Source: Zygaena filipendulae (taxonomy: Eukaryota > Arthropoda > Insecta > Lepidoptera > Zygaenidae). From it: DNA of 64,000 nt. Each line of letters begins with the position of its first letter. Positions within the stretch are counted from its first letter, which is position 1. Shown in pieces: positions 55,128 to 64,000 of the stretch. The position numbers and the translations under genes were made by a program. Where the stretch lies: positions 602,501-666,500 of the forward strand of contig OU015672.1 in the NCBI GenBank assembly GCA_907165275.2, in the 5' to 3' direction. A model generated the notes under the pieces. That model ran no database searches. It was not told the DNA's origin and saw only the letters and a program-made list of their open reading frames with translations.

Positions 55128-55650
55128 TAACTTAAAGAAATTACCAACTAAGCCACTTAAAAGCGAAAAATAAACAAAAATTTTTAACAAAAAAATTAAA
55201 ACCGACTTCCAAAAACACAAAACTGAAAAGCTAAAAATAAAATGCTAAAATTAACAAAATACCGATTTAATCCAAAAAACAAAAACACACTTAATATTAT
55301 TATTGGTTTGTGCTACCACTGATCGGTATGAAGTCGGTGACAAGCCAAATATGGAGGGGGTAGATGGGCTAAGTCGACTCTCGCCACCAGCTCTTCGTGA
55401 GCAGAACAACCCAAGTGGGCAGACACCAGCGGGCTTGTCACCGAATTCAAACCGATCAGTGGTAGCACAAACCAATAATAATATTAAGTGTGTTTTTGTC
55501 TTTTGGATTAAATCGGTATTTTGTTAATTTTAGCATTTTATTTTTAGCTTTTCAGTTTTGTGTTTTTGGAAGTCGGTTTTAATTTTTTTGTTAAAAATTT
55601 TTGTTTATTTTTCGCTTTTAAGTGACTTAGTTGGTAATTTCTTTAAGTTA
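55128..55650. mobile_element. Foldback-type element with 219-base inverted arms
   Basis: Arms 55128-55346 and 55432-55650 are almost exact complements, so the same short peptide start can be read on both strands. Each arm contains 'aaccgacttccaaaaac'. The centre (85 bases) is non-coding. Confidence 0.88.
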
Positions 55651-56682
55651 TTAAATAGAAGATAGATTTTATTATCACTTATCACTAGTTTTTAGCATTG
55701 TGTCGCATACTCACCGATGCTTACAGTAGATAATATTAGAAACATAAATTTTAAAAAGAATATCACTATTGCTATTGTTGTAAATTTTGCATGAAGTTTA
55801 CTGATACAATTTTAAGGGTCCCAGACATGTAGCATAATAGCATTTGGCTTTTCTTCTTCTTCTTTAATAATGGCGTCTATAATTATAATTTGCCAATGAC
55901 AATGTTTCAGTAATAAAAATCTCTTCATCTACTTCTTCAATTATGGCGAAACACCAATGACAATGTTAGATTGTTCCCCAAGTTAAAACATGGCTCTCTT
56001 GAAAGCCAGTTTCCTGCTCAGGGTCCAAAATAGATGCTGAAAAGTGACTGAAATAACGAAGACAAACGTGACACGCGTGTTTTCGATACGGCTTTCACTC
56101 GTCAACAATCCATTTGGCTTTTAACGAAGCAAACTAAATTGCTGTCAGGCTTGAAAGCATTTATCGGTTGATGTCATTCATTCCCTTGAAAGCCTTCGGA
56201 GGTGTTAATCGTATTAGAAATAGGTTATGACTGCGCTTTGGATAAGTTCAGTTCATGGCCCTATTCTGCATGCCTTTAGGACTAAACACTGCAGATATTT
56301 AAAAAAAAAATATTAAACCAAAAAGTGCGAATGAGAATTTTAAAGCAAATGCACACTTTCAAACAAATTATAACAAAAAAAAAATAACCGACTTTAAAAA
56401 ACACAGGTAACACATACTTATAATAGATAGTAGGTACCTATGTGTTACGTGCGTTTTTATCTTTTGGATTTTGTTATTTTTGCTAATAATAAAACCACTG
56501 TCTCGTATTAATCCAACACATTTTATTTACATGTTTAAAGTGATCCTTATCCATATAATTAAATACAAATACCTACTTAAAACTATATAAATTAATTATT
56601 TAGTATTTGAATTCAATGTATCACTATAATTCTTAATGTACACTGAGAACACTGCTTATAATTTTGTACAATTTTTTCTATA
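55651..56682. other. AT-rich intergenic DNA
   Basis: It has two copies of a short block 'ccaatgacaatgtt' (near 55895 and 55951) and a fragment 'atcttttggattttgtta' of the foldback element at 56460. No gene. Confidence 0.4.
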
Positions 56683-56825
56683 ATGCTACTGCTCCACCTG
56701 CGTTAACGTTAACGTTGATGTTAATGTCTAACGTGGTAATGTTAGTAAGTTAACGCGTTAAAATATTGGCCACATCTAAATTAGCGCACTAATTTACGTG
56801 TTAACACGCAGGCGGAGCAGTAGCA
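56683..56825. mobile_element. 143-bp MITE with 'atgctactgctccacctgcg' ends
   Basis: Ends 'atgctactgctccacctgcg' and 'cgcaggcggagcagtagcat' are inverted. GTTAACG runs dominate the interior. Confidence 0.8.
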
Positions 56826-57076
56826 TAAAACAATGTGCTAATCTAGAAAATCTAGAATACAATCTATTTATGTGCCAAAATTCATTCCCTTTATTCAGTC
56901 AAAGCAAATGGACCATTGATTCTTTCATTTGAGTAGAACAGTAGAAAATTACACTTAATTAGCCCTTAGTATCCGCACTATAGGTAGTCCTGTACCGAAC
57001 GTGGAGGTCCATAAATAGTAGACTAACAATATGAACTCGCGATTTTATGTTAGTCTGATCGAGTAAAGCTGTAGCT

Positions 57077-57313
57077 CATCGACCACACAGCCCATAGACG
57101 CCTAATAACAGGCGAATGGCTCCTGTCAACACATCTGACTTATAGTTCCGATGTGGCCTTGAATTAGCCAATCACGGCGTGTAACTAGCGCGTGTGGCCT
57201 TGAATTAACCAATCACGGCGTTGCAACCCCGCTTCTCTTACCTCAGCTAGTTGCCAGAATGCATTCAATACGCAAAATCAAACATTAGGCGTCTATGGGC
57301 TGTGTGGTCGATG
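57077..57313. mobile_element. 237-bp MITE with perfect 30-bp inverted ends
   Basis: 57077-57106 (catcgaccacacagcccata...) is the exact complement of 57284-57313. One terminus also occurs at about 31781-31800 beside the large palindrome. The interior holds a diverged direct repeat ('ccttgaattagccaatcacg' / 'ccttgaattaaccaatcacg'). Confidence 0.82.
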
Positions 57314-57825
57314 CTGTAGCTCCACCTGCGCGTTAACGCGTAAATTAGTGCGCTAAATAAGGCATTACGTAGATCTGGCCAACATTTTAACGGGTTAAAG
57401 GGTTAACGGCTTTACTAATGACGTTAAACGTTAAGCGATAGCTCGAGTGTCGGTTATTTTTGACACATCAAAGGGTTTTAGCGCGTTGTTTAGCGCACTA
57501 AGCGGTGTTGGCTACATTAACGCCTTCTCATTCTGCGTGGGGCACGCGCGGAGCAAGACCGTATTTAGTACTTTGTTTTGGCGGGAACAATAAAAATACG
57601 ACATTGTATTGGTCTAAAATTACAGCTGCTTCTACCGCCAATGCAAAAAAACAGCTGTTTGAAGCTTAGACCGCCATTTTGTGTTAACGCGTTATTTTGA
57701 CTAGAAATTAACGCTAACGGCACGTTGCAAACTAAATGTAGCCAACACGTATTTTAATGCCTCAATTAACGCGTAGTTGGACATTAACATCAACGTTAAC
57801 GTTAACGCAGGTGGAGCAGTAGCAT
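57311..57825. mobile_element. Longer copy of the 'ctccacctgcg' MITE
   Basis: Starts 'atgctgtagctccacctgcg' and ends 'aggtggagcagtagcat'. Its right end is a perfect inverted match of over 40 bases to the left end of the 56683 copy, so the two may form the ends of one 1.14-kb unit. Confidence 0.7.
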
Positions 57826-57924
57826 AAGTAAAACAAATCAATCCACAAAAAGATGACAAGTAATATTATGATCGAATATTGGCCGCACAGTCGCTTGCGG
57901 CCAGAATCTAGAGCTTAGTCAATA

Positions 57925-58552
57925 GGGTGCTTGCATGAATTTTTTTTTTCAGTCTAATTTAAAGATATATGGCCTACTTAAACAAAGCAAGAAAAAGAAA
58001 TAAATTTATGCATAAATTAATGAAATAGAGCGTTTCAAAGTTCCTACTTTAGACCTTACCGCCGAAATGCGGAATGACGTCACTTGTTCAAAATTACGCC
58101 TTATTAAGCTGTGATAGAAATGTCACTGTCGTACTGACAGGGTCATGTGACACTGACAGACAGATAACTTCAATACCCAAAAGCGAAATAAAGGTTGAAC
58201 TGTGTCGATTTACTTCCAAAAGTTCCAGTAAAGAATCGAAATGCATGTTACCGATGCATTTTAAAGTAAAAAACTTCAGAAAATGGAAAATATGCGTTGA
58301 CTGTATGCACTTAGTTTATTTTGCCTTCTCTGAAAGAGGTAAATGTTTACTAAAGAAATAAAAGTGACGTCATGTGTCAAGCTTGGCTGTGATTGGTGTT
58401 TCGTTGCAACGTTCCGTTTCACAAAATTAAAAGTTTAATATTTTGGAAACTATTAAAAACTTTTTAGTAAATCTTTCACGATAACGCCTTTCTAAGGCTC
58501 TATTTTTGAAATATTAACACAATTTCTTATTATAAATTTCATGCAAGTACCC
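57925..58552 (+). mobile_element. GGGTACTTGCATG MITE, complete copy
   Basis: 628 bases, flanked by TA on both sides, with inverted ends 'gggtgcttgcatgaa' / 'ttcatgcaagtaccc'. About 95% identical to the copy at 25877. A Tc1/mariner-type TA target is suggested. Confidence 0.85.
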
Positions 58553-59254
58553 TATTTGGTGAGGGTACCTATATTTTATCTTTGTCCACTTTGTAATACC
58601 TACTTATCAATGTGGGTGCTATTTCAAAGCTATGGCAACGTCTGCAGTGTGCCAAGACATTTATTGCTACATAATTTAACAAATAAATTAGTACAATTAA
58701 GAGCCATCTTACATTTTCACGCGAATTTCTAAGATTTTGGACTCCTAAATCACTATGTTAAGTAACACCCAGAAATTATTTAATAACTGCAAAAAATAGG
58801 TCTATCTTTGGTGTTGACATTTAATGTAACACATTTACTAAAACTAATTTGGTAAATTTTTAGTGCCTCTTTTCCCACAACCATTTTAGTGAAAAATGGC
58901 CGCAGACTCAATTTCAAAGTCCTATATCTATTAATAATGCTGATATAATAAGTTTAAAAAAATATAGTAATCATCGGACATATATTTTTGTCGTTATTTA
59001 ATGTAATAGATTTTTGAATTTCATTACCATTATTGAATAAAAAAAAGAAATAATTTGGTAAATTTTTAAAATTAAAGTGTCAATTTTATCGTGATTTTTG
59101 GTTAAATACACAGTAATAACTAAAATGAAATTATCCCAAAACAAACAATGTTCTTTGGAGAATTGATTTCTACAGTTATTTTGCAAATATTAGCAAATAA
59201 TTTGTCAATATATTGATCTAAACATCAGTATAAATTACAATGCACAACCGGATA
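58553..59254. other. AT-rich intergenic DNA
   Basis: No exon or element was recognised. Confidence 0.4.
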
Positions 59255-59406
59255 CCGATTAGAATGGCGCGAGCGCCCGTCGAGGCAGGACCTGTGCCAT
59301 TTTGTTCCGCGTCCCGACTTTCGTGCGCTCGTATTGTAAAATTGGTAAAGTGGTGATTATACTGCGACCAAATATTTTTGATCCGCTTCGAGTTTTGTTT
59401 CGCGAG
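59255..59406 (+). promoter_or_regulatory. Possible promoter and 5' untranslated exon (+ strand)
   Basis: A CpG-rich island (gcgcgagcgcccgtcgaggc) in AT-rich DNA ends in a consensus donor GCGAG|GTAAGT at 59407. No TATA box is evident. The start of the exon is not determined. Confidence 0.4.
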
Positions 59407-59529
59407 GTAAGTTTTGTTTATTATGAAATATGTAGGTATGAATTATTTTAGTTGTTTGTATGATAATAATAATAAAGATATATGTTAATAAATTACTAAT
59501 AATAATACTATAATTTTTTTATTTTTTAG

Positions 59530-59615
59530 CTATGGGTACTCGCAAGGATAGGGTATACCGTTGTTTTAAAAAAAGGAACCGTGATAATTTTGCAGCCTTA
59601 AAAAAGGCAACAGAG
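59530..59615 (+). CDS. Possible first coding exon of a small unknown gene
   Basis: The acceptor 'tattttttag' is followed two bases later by ATG (59532) and 28 codons of basic, cysteine-poor peptide (MGTRKDRVYRCFKKRNRDNF...), ending at a donor GAG|GTAAAG. Together with the island upstream this looks like exon 2 of a + strand gene. No downstream exon was found before 62 kb, so it may be a gene fragment or a broken gene. No domain recognised. Confidence 0.4.
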
Positions 59616-59853
59616 GTAAAGTAAATACAATTACCTACAATTTTTTTCGATTTAGCTGAAGTATATCGCCTGAAAATGGAATATCATGATGACATGGAGC
59701 TGATCTGCTGATGGAGCTGGAAGGGGGCCATAGGAACTCCGTAAAAAAAGATACAATCCCCTTGAGTTAGTGCTCGTTAGATTGGTCTTGACGAGTACTT
59801 CATTTGAAAAATGGATTATAATGTACCTGTAACATGGCATATTTTTATCGGAA

Positions 59854-60095
59854 TGGGCATGTTACCTAAATTTTTTTTATCTGTCTTGTAGATTAATAAA
59901 AAATATTGGACACGTATTTTTTCTTTTTTTACGTAATCCAAAAATAACGGCGATACATTGAGTTGAAATTTCGCGTGACGTCACTAACCGGTGCAGTTTG
60001 TATGGCGGCTTATAGCGGTTAGTGACGTCACAAGCCCCCACCCTAAAGTTTAATACGCTTTATCTTTGTATATTTTCATTTATTTGATAAAATTA
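59854..60095. mobile_element. TGACGTCA-family MITE
   Basis: 'atgggcatgttac' end and 'tgtcttgtagattaataa' inward. Two TGACGTCA palindromes. The right terminus merges into a fragment (60118-60170) of the GGGTACTTGCATG family in reverse orientation. Confidence 0.75.
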
Positions 60096-60181
60096 GTTCA
60101 GGTAAAAAATTTATTCATAAAATGTTTAAGTAGACCATATATCTTTAAAAAAGACTGGATTTTTTCTTGATATGGAATTTA

Positions 60182-60396
60182 TCCTACTAATATTATAAAT
60201 GTGAAAGTTTTGATGTTTGAATGTTTAGATGTTTGGATGTTTGTTACTCAATCACGCAAAAACGGCTGAATGGATTTGGATGAAATTTGGCATGCACATT
60301 GTCAGTGGTACAGAGAAGAACATAGGGTACTTTTTATCCCGGAATTCTCGCGGAAGCTCCGAAATTACCGCGGGTGAAACCGCGGGGCACAGCTAT
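60182..60396 (+). mobile_element. Lep1-type Helitron, near-complete
   Basis: TC start at 60182 after A, and perfect hairpin 'ccgcgggtgaaaccgcgg'. Terminal CTAG changed to CTAT (60393-60396). Confidence 0.85.
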
Positions 60397-61685
60397 TTAT
60401 CTATAAAAAAAACATATGAATACTTTTTTCCTGAGAGCCACCGTTTCTGAGATAAACGATTCAAAATGTTGGATGAGTTGTAATCGTCATAATATGTATA
60501 AGTAGGTACACCACTGAAGCTGTAATACAAGTAAAAAAATATTATTCTATCGGTCAGTGTAACTAATATATTAGTTAAAAAAGAAACTCAGTTTTTCATT
60601 TTACAAAGCCAGTAAAACCTTAAACAACATCTGTCTCGTATAAATTGCTGCGTGGCTAGGGTCGTATACCTGCTTTATCTGAGAATACCTACGATTGCCC
60701 ACGGCTCAAGATTGCGTTGTCCACCTCGAGTCTCGACGCGCGCTTTACGCTGCTTACGTTGTGTACGTGTGAGTAACTACGCACACATAAACAATAACGC
60801 AGTTTGTACCTAAACTCGCGCGCAATATTTTTGTGAAATGGCTCTTAATATTATATTATCAATCTTCCTATAGTTAATATTGCACAGCTATACTTAGATA
60901 TTACGCCGGCACCACAATTGAGATTTCGCCTCCGCTTTCTGCTTCCCCAATGAATGACGTGTAGGTATCTACAACGTAACCGTAACGGATCCGTAACGTA
61001 TCGGTAAAGACATACTCGTTAAACGGGAATTTACAAACGAAAAACGCAAGTGTGGCGCGGGGTTTAGAGTTAAACATTATACATACATACATACATACAA
61101 TATGTTGAAATATTATAATAGTTAAATATAAATTGTTATTACCTAATATCGAAAAAAATTTGACAAATAGTCTCTTAGAATTCTCACGAAGTTGTCACAC
61201 CTTGAAATGAAAATATTTTATTTTTAAAATATTATATTATACATTATTGCAAAGTATTTTAGCTTTAAGTATGTTTAACTATAGTTTTTATATTGGTATA
61301 TATTTATGATTAAACACGTAATTTGAGTTGTTTTTATACTAAATGTGTATATACAATCATTATTCACATATTATATATATATTTATCAATGTCATATGAT
61401 TAGAATAACGAATGGAATAATTCGAAGCTTAATAGGTAAACTATATTTTATTGTAAAATAACAACTATGAACATTCTAATTTAATGCTAATAATAATTAA
61501 TCTTTGGTTATCGGTGCTCTAAATCACAACAATAAAATCATAGCAGTTAAAACGGGACCATATTTACGAGGTACATACTTATAGACAAACAAAAGGAGAT
61601 GTGCTCGCGTTCGACATTTATTGCACGAATATCTGACCATTTTTGTTTCGATATCGGATCCCACAATGTGAATTAGATATTCTAG
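60397..61685. other. AT-rich intergenic DNA
   Basis: No supported exon. 60650-60800 is GC-richer with CpGs but gave no splice-bounded frame. Confidence 0.4.
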
Positions 61686-62124
61686 ACTAGCTAACTCAGT
61701 ATCCACACAGAGTTTCCTCGGGAACTCCAGGATGTAAAACATATCTTAGCTGACGTTTACGTAATACTCATAAACTATCCGTAATTTTAGAGTTCCCGCG
61801 GTATTTTCGGGATAAGAACACCTGTAGGCCTAAGATGCGCGCCACGATATGTTTATCGAACGAAAGATAAAATTGTCGATACGATTTTTTGCTGCCGGTA
61901 GACAAAATGTATATAATATGTCGACGAGAATCGATAAAATGGCGCGATAAAATTTTATCGTGTTGCGCATCTTAGCTCTGCTGAACACGTTATGACAGTC
62001 AGGAACACAGTAGCATTATATTGGTAAAATAATTTTCAAAATCGGTTCAGTAGATCCAGAGATTACCCCACAACGTCACAAACTCACAAATTTTACCTCT
62101 TTATAATATTAGTATAGATGGGCC
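61686..62124 (-). mobile_element. Lep1-type Helitron with a nested MITE
   Basis: CTAG near 61686, inner block 'agttcccgcggtattttcgg', and the 'ctttataatattagtataga' end at about 62118. Interrupted at 61829-61974 by an inverted-repeat element. Confidence 0.7.
61829..61974. mobile_element. Nested MITE with 'ctaagatgcgc' ends
   Basis: Left 'ctaagatgcgcgccacgata' and right 'atcgtgttgcgcatcttag' are inverted. Interior 'ttatcg'/'cgataa' motifs are also mirrored. Confidence 0.72.
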
Positions 62125-62175
62125 AACATTGAATAAAATTATGTATTTGCCTTCTACCTTGTAGATAGCTCGAAA

Positions 62176-62390
62176 TCCTACTAATATTATAAATGAGAAA
62201 GTGTGGATGTTTGGATGTCTGCATATTTGGATGTTTGTTACTCAATCACGCAAAAACGGCTGAACGGATATGGATGAAATTTGGCATGCACGTTGTCAGG
62301 GGTACAGAAAAGGACATAGGGTACTTTTTATCCCGGAATTCCCGCGGGAACTCCGAAGTCACCGCGACTGAAACCGCGGGGCACAGCTAG
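62176..62390 (+). mobile_element. Lep1-type Helitron, complete, downstream of nervy
   Basis: TC at 62176 after A, and CTAG at 62387-62390 followed by T. It lies about 200 bases beyond the nervy stop codon, antisense to the gene, in its 3' flank. Confidence 0.9.
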
Positions 62391-62590
62391 TAAGTAATAA
62401 TATTTAAATTACGGATTTGTTACATATTGTGATGGCAAATAAATTTCTTTCAGATGGAAAACGTGTTTTTATTGGATCAACCAATCGGCATATTTAGACG
62501 GTGCAGTGTTCCACTGCCACCAGGCGTCTACCTCCTGACCTTCCTGGGGAGACGAGCGGCGTTGCTGTTCAACAAGTCCCGGTTGGAGCG

Positions 62591-62914
62591 TCATTTCTTG
62601 GCCCCGATCGCCCCGATCAGCCCCTGCGCCGTGGACAGCGTAGCCAACGCGATCCGATCGCTGTTGCTCGACGTCAGCACGCTCCTATCCTGGTTGTTGG
62701 TCAGCAATCTCTCGGCCGTGTTCAATGTGGTCAGCGACAGGCGGCTGTCAGTGCTGATGGGCAGCCGGTCGCTGGCCGTGGGCGGGTTGGGCGGGTTGGT
62801 GGCGGTGGCGATGGGCGTGGTCGACCTGGTCAGGGTCTTGGCGAGGGTCGTCTGCGCGGCGGGAGGCGAAGTGCGCAGCAACGCGGTGGGTTTCTGGTCC
62901 CTGCCGCTGCATAC
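62591..62914 (-). CDS. nvy: nervy last coding exon
   Basis: The acceptor 'aatttccag' is followed by VCSGRDQ, where the cysteine completes the MYND finger, then a disordered Ser/Thr/Pro tail, and TGA at 62591-62593. The opposite strand has a 220-codon frame here, which is only a shadow of this GC-rich exon. Confidence 0.9.
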   Translation of the reverse strand, partial: VCSGRDQKPTALLRTSPPAAQTTLAKTLTRSTTPIATATNPPNPPTASDRLPISTDSRLSLTTLNTAERLLTNNQDRSVLTSSNSDRIALATLSTAQGLIGAIGAKK

Positions 62915-64000
62915 CTGGAAATTGGCAAATATTAGTGCCTATTTACACGTACAGATGGTTCTAAAATACTGCAGGTGTCATCGGTTCCATTTAAAAATTC
63001 AAATTGTAACGAAACTACTGGCCACTCCAAATTTAGTTAAAATTAAATATGTTGCGAAAAATCATATTTATACATCAAGTTTATTCTTAATAACTTTTAG
63101 TCCTTTTTGGCAATGACTCGCGTTCGCGTTCCGTTTTAAAGAGTTTTTCAGGGTTTCCTCAAAAACAAGTCGATTTACCCGATTAAAAGTGTTTTAACTG
63201 CTAATTACGTCTATTATTTTATGTCCTGGTACATCCTTGGGCGGCACTTTCCATCGAAACTAACCGATAGGTAAGTGAAACCGAGAAGTGACGAGCCCGC
63301 ATTTCTGAAAGACCAAGACATCGCATTCCTGCTTCGATTTTCGATCTATGTGAGTGGAGCCGAGTATACCTGATGGTGGTTCTCCCAGTCCTTGTGCTGG
63401 CAGAAGGCGCCACAGTACCGCGCCGCGTTGCAGCCGGAGCACGTCTCCTGGGCCTTTCGTCCACAGTTCCAGCAGCACTGCAGGGCAACACCGGGGGTAA
63501 AGGATCAGTCATTCGCTGATTGTAACACCATAAACCCTTTCAACAAGTCTTGTTTCTTTATTTGAAACTAGCTGCCCCCCCGTTTCACTCACGTTAATTT
63601 TGGAGTTTCCGCGGCAATTCTGGAATAAAAAGTACCCTATGTCACTCCAGATTACTATAGTTTCTTATAAGTGAAAGAATTTTCAAAATCGGTCCAGTAG
63701 GTCCGAAGATTACCCCCTACAACGTCACAAACTCACAATTCACAAGCTCACAAACTTTAGCTCTTTATAATATTAGTATAGAAGAGTAGACCAAAATCAG
63801 ACAAGCTTGAAACTATTCACTAGTGATTAAAACTAAGGAATGTTGCTTCCACCATTGTACTCACATTCTGCTGCCCCAAAGAGTTCGGGCTGAGGTCTCT
63901 GCCCGGCGGAGGGCTGTGGCGCCTCTCCATCATGCGCTCGACCTTCCCGCGCTCGGCCGCGACCAGCTCCAGAGCCTTAGCCTCAGCAGCGCCCACCGCT
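62591..64000 (-). CDS. nvy: nervy homologue (ETO/MTG/CBFA2T co-repressor), C-terminal exons
   Basis: Minus-strand exons 63865-64000 (continues past the window), 63370-63477 and 62591-62914 are all phase 0 with GT-AG introns. The first carries the amphipathic segment before the MYND finger ([20 protein letters not shown], like ETO proteins). The second and the start of the third form a full MYND zinc finger with ligand spacing C-x2-C-x7-C-x2-C-x5-C-x3-C-x7-H-x3-[21 protein letters not shown] is almost the vertebrate MTG sequence as I recall it. The Ser/Thr/Pro-rich tail ends IGAKK. ETO proteins are nuclear co-repressors that recruit histone deacetylases; Drosophila nervy also acts in neurons. 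NHR1 and NHR2 must lie beyond the right edge. A possible AATAAA (minus) lies at 62468-62473. Confidence 0.92.
63370..63477 (-). CDS. nvy: nervy exon with most of the MYND finger
   Basis: Acceptor 'ttgccctgcag', 36 codons, donor CAG|GTATAC. It supplies the first six cysteines and the histidine of the zinc finger. Confidence 0.92.
63568..63782 (-). mobile_element. Lep1-type Helitron in a nervy intron
   Basis: CTAG at 63568-63571, weakened hairpin (ccgtttcactcacg), and 'ataatattagtataga' end at 63782. Same orientation as the gene. Confidence 0.8.
63865..64000 (-). CDS. nvy: nervy exon, partial at window edge
   Basis: Encodes the NHR3-like helix and ends [10 protein letters not shown] before a GTGAGT donor. 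The 5' part is outside the window. Confidence 0.88.

Noticed and set aside
55251..55527. Two 74-codon frames on opposite strands with the same start
   Set aside because: Mirror images produced by the inverted-repeat arms of the foldback element.
62454..63116. 220-codon frame on the + strand
   Set aside because: It is antisense to the nervy last exon, which has phase-correct splice sites and completes a MYND finger. The + frame is open only because of GC bias, and it continues into AT-rich intron sequence.
1..64000. tRNA genes, CRISPR arrays, telomeric TTAGG arrays
   Set aside because: Reading both strands for B-box-like ggttcgaatcc, regular spacered repeats and TTAGG runs gave no supported case; the one ggttcgattcc hit is inside 18S.

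Overview
The window looks like nuclear DNA of a moth or butterfly (Lepidoptera). The evidence is an insect-type rRNA unit, about 40 copies or fragments of the Lep1-type non-autonomous Helitron that is typical of Lepidoptera, an AT-rich background crowded with MITEs, and intron-containing animal genes. No tRNA gene, CRISPR array or bacterial-type operon was seen.

Layout. 1-5437: one rRNA unit on the + strand, with a transcribed leader of unclear extent, complete 18S, ITS1, 5.8S, ITS2 and about the first 680 bases of 28S. It stops in the D2 expansion segment and passes directly into ordinary repeat-rich DNA. 5438-34500: no confident protein gene. This part holds Helitrons, MITEs, several very long inverted repeats (the largest is a near-perfect palindrome at 29846-31779), a 157-bp tandem array with a two-unit higher-order pattern (25563-27540), and GC-rich exon-like islands that all read on the minus strand (16.3, 19.1, 20.3, 21.0, 22.1 and 32.8 kb).

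34577-41622: a complete seven-exon gene (+) for the nucleolar Pumilio-repeat protein NOP9, predicted at 659 residues. Its introns carry a Helitron, a 5'-truncated non-LTR retrotransposon in the sense direction, and MITEs. 44490-47807: a four-exon minus-strand gene, put together here from splice sites and codon phase, for a secreted protein of 138 residues. It has a signal peptide, a furin-like site and six cysteines in two related modules; I do not recognise the family. 51921-52912: an internally deleted copia-like LTR retrotransposon whose gag is split by a 215-bp solo-LTR-like insertion. 59255-59615: a possible 5' end of a small + strand gene. 62591-64000: the three last coding exons, minus strand, of nervy (ETO/MTG/CBFA2T family), including a complete MYND zinc finger; the gene runs off the right edge.

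The three confident genes have unrelated jobs (ribosome biogenesis, an extracellular peptide, a transcriptional co-repressor) and show no sign of joint regulation. The most notable features are the truncated rRNA unit, the unusual number of long inverted repeats that would form double-stranded RNA if transcribed, the minus-strand exon-like modules at 16-22 kb, and clear nested insertions that give the relative age and target-site duplications of several element families.
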